From: Acidobacteriota bacterium
GTDB taxonomy: Bacteria; Acidobacteriota; Terriglobia; Bryobacterales; Bryobacteraceae
Length of the DNA stretch: 9,427 nucleotides
Direction: 5' to 3'
Assembly (NCBI GenBank): GCA_023436715.1
Contig: JAEZIJ010000192.1
Span: forward strand, 1 to 9,427
Position 1 is the stretch's first letter, and each line of letters opens with the position of its first letter. Positions 5,953-9,427 of the stretch are shown in pieces. Under the pieces are notes generated by a model, which saw nothing but the letters and a program-made list of their open reading frames with translations, made no database searches and was not told the origin of the DNA. Made by a program: the position numbers and the translations under genes.

Positions 5953-7179
5953 TTACCGGTTCACCGTGACGCGACGCCACTTTTTCCCGACCTGCACAAT
6001 CATCTCAGACGGCGCGCCGGTCAGGACGAGTTCCGTAATGCGGGCGCCGTTGATCTCCACCGCACCCTCCTTGATCTTGCGCGTCGCCTCGCTCACCGAG
6101 AGCGCCAGGCCCACTCGCGCGAGCAGTTGGCTTACGCGGATCCCGCCTTCGTTCGAGACGCCATCGGGCAGGGGCACGGTTTCGATATCCGCGGGCACCT
6201 CGTGGTGGCGGACGACGCGGGTGAACTCCTCGGCGGCGCGCTCGGCATCGGCGGCGGAGTGGAAGTCGGTCACGATCATGCGGGCAAGGTCCATCTTCGC
6301 CTGCATCGGGTGCAGTTCGCCGCGTCCTATCCGCTCGCCCATGCGGGCGATCTCGGGGACGCTGACGTCCGTGAGCAGCTCGTAGTAGCGGTACATCAGG
6401 TCGTCGGAGATCGACATCAGCTTCTTGAACATCACCTCGGGCGCTTCCGTGATCCCCACGTAGTTGCCGAGGCTCTTCGACATCTTGTTCACGCCGTCGA
6501 GGCCCTCGAGCAGCGGCGTGGTGCCGACAATCTGCGGCGGCAGCCCGAAGTCACGCTGGATCTCGCGCCCCACCAGCAGGTTGAACTTCTGGTCCGTTCC
6601 CCCGAGTTCCACGTCGCACTCGGTAGCGACCGAGTCGTAGGCCTGCGCGAGCGGATAGAGCAGCTCATGTACGGAGATGGGCGTGTTTTCCTTGAAGCGC
6701 TTGGAGAAATCGTCGCGTTCGAGCAGGCGCGCCACGGTGTACTTTGCGCAGAGGCGGATCATGTCCTCGAACCGCAGCGCGTCCAGCCACTCGCCGTTGT
6801 ACATCACAACCGTCTTCTCGCGATCGAGAATCTTGAATACCTGCCGCTTGTACGTGTCGGCGTTAGCCTCGATGGCCTCGCGCGTCATCGGCGGGCGCGT
6901 GATGTTGCGGCCGGTAGGGTCTCCGATCTTGCCGGTGCCGTCGCCGATGAGGAAGATCACCGTGTGGCCGAGATCCTGGAAATGCTTCATCTTACGGATC
7001 AGGACGCTGTGACCGAGGTGAAGGTCGGGCGCCGTCGGGTCGAATCCCACCTTGATGCGGAGGGGCCGGCCGGCCTTTTCCGCCTGCGCGAGCCGCTCCC
7101 GAAGTTCCCCCTCATGAATGAGTTCGGATAATCCCTTTTTGATGTACGCTATCTGTTCGTCGATGGAAACGCGAGGCAT
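5953..7179 (-). CDS. tyrS: Tyrosyl-tRNA synthetase, KMSKS (TyrZ-like) subclass
   Basis: Charges tRNA-Tyr with tyrosine. 408 residues from ATG 7179. Class I signatures: HLGH at 54-57 in GFDPTAPDLHLGH, GDGTGKIGDPTGR at 79-91, the tyrosine-site region Y175..Q179..D182, GGTDQKFNLLVGRE at 193-206 and KMSKS at 232-236. The C-terminal S4 RNA-binding domain reads RVSQLLARVGLALSVSEATRKIKEGAVEINGARI. The HLGH/KMSKS pair places it with the TyrZ-like subclass rather than the E. coli TyrS type, which has KFGKT. An ATG at 7188 would add three residues. 7179 is preferred because TACAAT lies 7 nt before it and the protein then opens MPRVSIDEQI, as homologues do. The frame stays open upstream to 7983, but that stretch is opposite the efflux adaptor gene and is not coding. 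It is the first gene of a tyrS-folP pair. Confidence 0.96.
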   Translation of the reverse strand: MPRVSIDEQIAYIKKGLSELIHEGELRERLAQAEKAGRPLRIKVGFDPTAPDLHLGHSVLIRKMKHFQDLGHTVIFLIGDGTGKIGDPTGRNITRPPMTREAIEANADTYKRQVFKILDREKTVVMYNGEWLDALRFEDMIRLCAKYTVARLLERDDFSKRFKENTPISVHELLYPLAQAYDSVATECDVELGGTDQKFNLLVGREIQRDFGLPPQIVGTTPLLEGLDGVNKMSKSLGNYVGITEAPEVMFKKLMSISDDLMYRYYELLTDVSVPEIARMGERIGRGELHPMQAKMDLARMIVTDFHSAADAERAAEEFTRVVRHHEVPADIETVPLPDGVSNEGGIRVSQLLARVGLALSVSEATRKIKEGAVEINGARITELVLTGAPSEMIVQVGKKWRRVTVNR

Positions 7180-7186
7180 CTCATAC

Positions 7187-7192
7187 ATTGTA
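7187..7192 (-). promoter_or_regulatory. -10 element TACAAT for tyrS-folP, possibly leaderless
   Basis: On the minus strand TACAAT is followed by 7 nt and then ATG at 7179, the same layout as TATAAT before the XRE gene. No good -35 is seen at 16-18 bp and there is no ribosome-binding site, which fits a leaderless transcript. Confidence 0.4.
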
Positions 7193-7233
7193 CGGGCCTG
7201 GGGCCGGAGCAGGCTACCATATCCGAACAGGGT

Positions 7234-7250
7234 TGTCCCAAAAGCGGACA
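7234..7250. promoter_or_regulatory. Inverted repeat TGTCC-N7-GGACA, candidate operator
   Basis: A perfect 5-bp inverted repeat with a 7-bp spacer, TGTCC (7234-7238) and GGACA (7246-7250), centred about 105 bp upstream of the efflux adaptor start. The symmetry and spacing suit a dimeric regulator. No regulator gene lies next to it in the window. Confidence 0.35.
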
Positions 7251-7261
7251 CTTTCGGGTGC

Positions 7262-7280
7262 GGAACATATCGTAAGTTCC
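7262..7280. promoter_or_regulatory. Inverted repeat GGAAC-N9-GTTCC
   Basis: GGAAC (7262-7266) and GTTCC (7276-7280) form a 5-bp inverted repeat with a 9-bp spacer, ending 12 bp before a GATAAT -10-like hexamer (7293-7298). It would overlap the -35 region of an efflux promoter and may be an operator. Short inverted repeats arise by chance, so this is tentative. Confidence 0.25.
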
Positions 7281-7347
7281 AGCGTCTTAAGGGATAATCG
7301 GCCGGAACAGTTGGCCAGGGACTTGCGTACCTGATAGTGCTAACGCC

Positions 7348-8601
7348 ATGGATATACCGAGAAAAGAGGCGGCTCGCCGCAAGAGAATTCGTCAGATCGT
7401 CATCGGCACTGTTGTGCTGGCGGCCGTTGTCGCCGTGACGCTTGGCGTCATGAGGCTGAAGCCCGCCGCCCCCAGCGTCGAGTGGGCTACTCTTTGGCCC
7501 GATACCGTGAAGCGCGGCCCGATGCTGCGGCAGGTACGCGGGCTCGGCACCCTGGTCCCGGAAGACATCCTCTGGATTCCCGCGACAACCGACGGCCGCG
7601 TGGAGCAGCGGTTGGCGCTTCCCGGCACCGTCGTGAGACCCGACACCGTCCTCATTATCCTGAGCAACCCGGAACTCCAGCAGGCCCTGGTGGATGCCGA
7701 GTGGAAACTGAAGGCGGCCGAAGCGGAACTGGAGAACCTCAAGGTGAAGCTCCAGAGCGAACGGCTGACCCAGCAGGCAGCGGCCGCTACGGTGACATCC
7801 GAGGCAAATAAGTCGAAGCTCGAAGCGGACCGGGACGCCGAACTCAACAAATTGGGCCTGATTGCGGATATCCAGGCCAAGAAGTCCGTTGCCACGGCCC
7901 AGGACTGGGCAAACCGGGACAAGATCGAAAGGAAGCGGCTGGAAATCGGTGTGGACGCCATTGAGGCCCAGATCGCGGTGCAAAAAGCGTCCGTCGAGCA
8001 GCTTCGTGCGTTATACAAACTGAAGCAGAGCCAGGTGGAGGCGCTGAAGGTGCGGGCCGGCGTGAATGGTGTGCTCCAGCAGGTTCCGGCGGAAGTCGGC
8101 CAGCGCGTGGCGGTTGGCGCGAATCTCGCCCGTGTGGTCCAACCGGAAAAACTCAAGGCGGAGCTGAAGATCCCGGAGACCCAGGCCAAGGACGTCGCGC
8201 TCGGGCAGAAGGCCGAGGTGGATACGCGCAACGGCGTGATTCCCGGCCGCGTTTCGCGCATAGATCCGGCCGCTGTGAATGGAACCGTCACCGTGGATGT
8301 GAACCTGGAAGGCGCGTTGCCGCAGGGCGCCCGGCCGGACCTCAGCGTGGACGGAACCATTGAACTCGAAAAACTCAACGACGTACTCTACGTGGGCCGC
8401 CCGACATTCGGGCAGCCGAACAGCCAGGTGACGCTGTTCAAGGTGGAACCGGACCGCAAGGGCGCCGCCCGCGTGCAGGTCAAACTGGGCCGGAGCTCGG
8501 TGAACACCATCGAAATACTCGAAGGACTTCGCGTCGGCGATCAGGTTATCCTGTCCGACATGTCCGCTTGGGATGCCTACGAGCGCATCCGGCTGAATTG
8601 A
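7348..8601 (+). CDS. Efflux periplasmic adaptor (HlyD/MacA family membrane fusion protein)
   Basis: The 417-residue membrane-anchored adaptor of a tripartite efflux system, linking the inner-membrane ABC transporter to an outer-membrane channel. A basic cytoplasmic tail (RRKRIR) is followed by one membrane segment at about 17-36. The first lipoyl half-motif follows (DGRVEQRLALPGTVVRPDT, about 88-106). A long Ala/Glu/Lys/Gln-rich coiled-coil hairpin spans about 112-235 (KLKAAEAELENLKVKL, IEAQIAVQKASVEQLRAL). The second lipoyl half-motif is in GVNGVLQQVPAEVGQRVAVG. A beta-barrel region starting ELKIPETQAKDVALGQ and a membrane-proximal domain complete the protein. No Cys lipobox is seen, so it is anchored by the helix. 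The gene is 19 nt from the ABC ATPase gene that follows, clearly one operon. The exported substrate cannot be deduced. The ATG has no close ribosome-binding site. Confidence 0.92.
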   Translation: MDIPRKEAARRKRIRQIVIGTVVLAAVVAVTLGVMRLKPAAPSVEWATLWPDTVKRGPMLRQVRGLGTLVPEDILWIPATTDGRVEQRLALPGTVVRPDTVLIILSNPELQQALVDAEWKLKAAEAELENLKVKLQSERLTQQAAAATVTSEANKSKLEADRDAELNKLGLIADIQAKKSVATAQDWANRDKIERKRLEIGVDAIEAQIAVQKASVEQLRALYKLKQSQVEALKVRAGVNGVLQQVPAEVGQRVAVGANLARVVQPEKLKAELKIPETQAKDVALGQKAEVDTRNGVIPGRVSRIDPAAVNGTVTVDVNLEGALPQGARPDLSVDGTIELEKLNDVLYVGRPTFGQPNSQVTLFKVEPDRKGAARVQVKLGRSSVNTIEILEGLRVGDQVILSDMSAWDAYERIRLN

Positions 8602-8620
8602 GCGCCAATAAGGGAGCTAC

Positions 8621-9340
8621 ATGACTGCATCATCGAATCAACAACCGCTGATCCGCCTGGAAAGCGTGACCAAGGTGTTCCTCACGGACGAGATGGAAAC
8701 GCATGCCCTGGACGGAATTCATCTCGAAATCCTGCCCGGGCAGTACATCTCGATCGCCGGGCCTTCCGGCTGCGGCAAATCGACGCTGCTGTCGATCCTC
8801 GGGCTGCTCGATACGCCGTCGGACGGCAGTTATGTCCTGAACGGAAAGCCCGTGGAGAAGTTAAAGCTCTCCGAGCGGGCGCGCATCCGCAACCGCGAGA
8901 TCGGCTTCATCTTCCAGGCGTTCAACCTGATTGGCGACCTGACGGTGTATGAGAACGTCGAACTGCCGCTGACGTACCGCGGCATGCCGTCGAGCGAGCG
9001 AAAGACGCGGTGCCAGAGCGCGCTGGAGCGCGTCGGGATGTCGCACCGCATGAAGCATTACCCGGCGCAGCTCTCGGGCGGTCAACAGCAGCGCGTGGCC
9101 GTCGCCCGCGCCCTGGTCGGGGACCCGCTCATCCTGCTCGCGGACGAGCCGACCGGAAACCTGGATTCGAAAAACGGCCAGGCCGTAATGGATCTTCTGC
9201 GCGACCTGCACCGCCAGGGCGCCACCATCTGCATGGTGACGCACGACCCCAGGTACGCAAGCCACGCGGACCGCACTATCCACCTCTTCGACGGCCGCAT
9301 CGTCGAAGAGAGCGTGGACGTGGAAGCCGCGGCAAACTGA
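8621..9340 (+). CDS. ABC transporter ATP-binding protein (MacB/LolD type)
   Basis: A 239-residue cytosolic ATPase that powers an FtsX-like permease of the mechanotransmission class (MacB, LolCDE). All nucleotide-binding elements are intact: Walker A GPSGCGKST (47-55), Q-loop Gln99 in IFQAFNL, signature LSGGQ (151-155), Walker B LILLADE (170-176) with Glu176, D-loop NLDS (180-183) and the switch His208 in MVTHD. The family-typical D-E-M-E-T-H-A-L-D-G lead-in (23-32) is present. AAGGGAG (8610-8616) lies 4 nt before the ATG. It is second in an operon with the adaptor, and the third gene probably starts at 9411 and encodes the permease. Unlike E. coli MacB, the ATPase is not fused to its membrane part. 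Confidence 0.95.
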   Translation: MTASSNQQPLIRLESVTKVFLTDEMETHALDGIHLEILPGQYISIAGPSGCGKSTLLSILGLLDTPSDGSYVLNGKPVEKLKLSERARIRNREIGFIFQAFNLIGDLTVYENVELPLTYRGMPSSERKTRCQSALERVGMSHRMKHYPAQLSGGQQQRVAVARALVGDPLILLADEPTGNLDSKNGQAVMDLLRDLHRQGATICMVTHDPRYASHADRTIHLFDGRIVEESVDVEAAAN

Positions 9341-9395
9341 GCCGCTCCCACCATTGCTGAGCCGCGGCCGGGAGCGGGCCGGGCATGCCCGGCCC
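9341..9395. repeat. Palindromic intergenic repeat (REP-like) inside the efflux operon
   Basis: The 70-bp gap between the ATPase and permease genes is dominated by GC-rich dyads. CCGCTCCC (9342-9349) pairs with GGGAGCGG (9370-9377), and a perfect 20-bp palindrome, GGGCCGGGCA joined to its complement, spans 9376-9395. CTGAGCCGC is also directly repeated (9337-9345 and 9357-9365). The palindrome followed by CCTACG is typical of dispersed intergenic repeats. In RNA the stems would be stable and could tune expression of ATPase versus permease. No T-run follows, so it is not a standard terminator. Confidence 0.65.
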
Positions 9396-9410
9396 CTACG
9401 GGATGGGAAC

Positions 9411-9427
9411 ATGCGGTCTTTCGTAGG
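9411..9427 (+). CDS. Start of probable FtsX-like ABC permease (partial)
   Basis: Only five codons and part of a sixth are visible (MRSFV). ATG 9411 is preceded by the purine-rich GGGATGGGAAC (9400-9410), which can act as a ribosome-binding site. In acidobacterial operons of this layout the ATPase gene is followed by a MacB/FtsX-type permease, often opening with a similar short basic-hydrophobic stretch. The call rests mainly on context. Confidence 0.45.

Larger units (their letters stand above)
7189..7347. other. Divergent intergenic region between tyrS and the efflux operon
   Basis: About 160 bp with no credible gene, holding control signals for both directions. Seen here: the tyrS -10 at the left edge, two short inverted repeats (7234-7250 and 7262-7280) and GATAAT (7293-7298) on the plus strand, which would serve the efflux operon but lacks a clear -35. 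No ribosome-binding site is close to ATG 7348; AGGGA lies about 26 nt upstream. Confidence 0.5.

Noticed and set aside
5113..7131. Long plus-strand open frames opposite folP and tyrS
   Set aside because: They are rich in Arg, His and Ala with no domain pattern, typical antisense shadows of high-GC genes. Both minus-strand genes are certain.
7189..7983. N-terminal extension of tyrS to 676 residues
   Set aside because: The added stretch is antisense to the clear efflux adaptor gene, has no recognisable domain and crosses the divergent promoter region. TyrS proteins are about 400-420 residues.

Overview
The window looks like a high-GC bacterial chromosome, most likely an acidobacterium of the Solibacter/Bryobacter kind. 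That placement is an inference from the efflux operon style (membrane adaptor, MacB/LolD-type ATPase, then an FtsX-like permease starting MRSFV) and the gene mix; no rRNA or other phylogenetic marker settles it. Spot counts on a few 60-base lines give about 42-58% GC to the left of position 2520 and about 63-70% to the right, so two kinds of DNA seem to meet at the tRNA gene.

Left part (1-2521), accessory DNA. An insertion-sequence end with a truncated leftward transposase runs off the left edge (1 to about 177). Next comes a non-coding leader with a possible promoter and two hairpins (about 196-346). It precedes an AvcD-type anti-phage dCTP/dCMP deaminase gene (347-1985) that is split by one extra T at 1542-1544. 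A second gene of unknown function (1975-2487) overlaps the deaminase gene end and has a near-perfect Shine-Dalgarno sequence. The two probably form one defence operon, and the leader is where the AvcI antitoxin RNA lies in the known AvcID systems.

Junction. A complete tRNA with a CAU anticodon, probably tRNA-Ile2, lies on the minus strand at 2522-2597. Its 3' end faces the accessory DNA, the geometry expected if an island integrated at the tRNA 3' end.

Right part (2598-9427), core-like DNA. A cupin-containing XRE regulator (minus) is divergent from L-threonine 3-dehydrogenase (tdh, plus), with a tandem GGACA repeat 21 bp apart between them. tdh is followed 12 nt later by the DNA repair glycosylase gene mutM. 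Convergent to these is a tyrS-folP pair (minus; tyrosyl-tRNA synthetase and dihydropteroate synthase) with a 3-nt gap. Divergent from tyrS is an efflux operon: periplasmic adaptor, ABC ATPase, and the first codons of a probable permease. The shared 160-bp intergenic region has two short inverted repeats, and a strongly palindromic repeat sits between the ATPase and permease genes.

The most notable element is the AvcD-like defence locus: its single-base frameshift, its unrecognised partner gene, its structured leader and its position next to a tRNA. No CRISPR array, rRNA or phage structural gene is visible.
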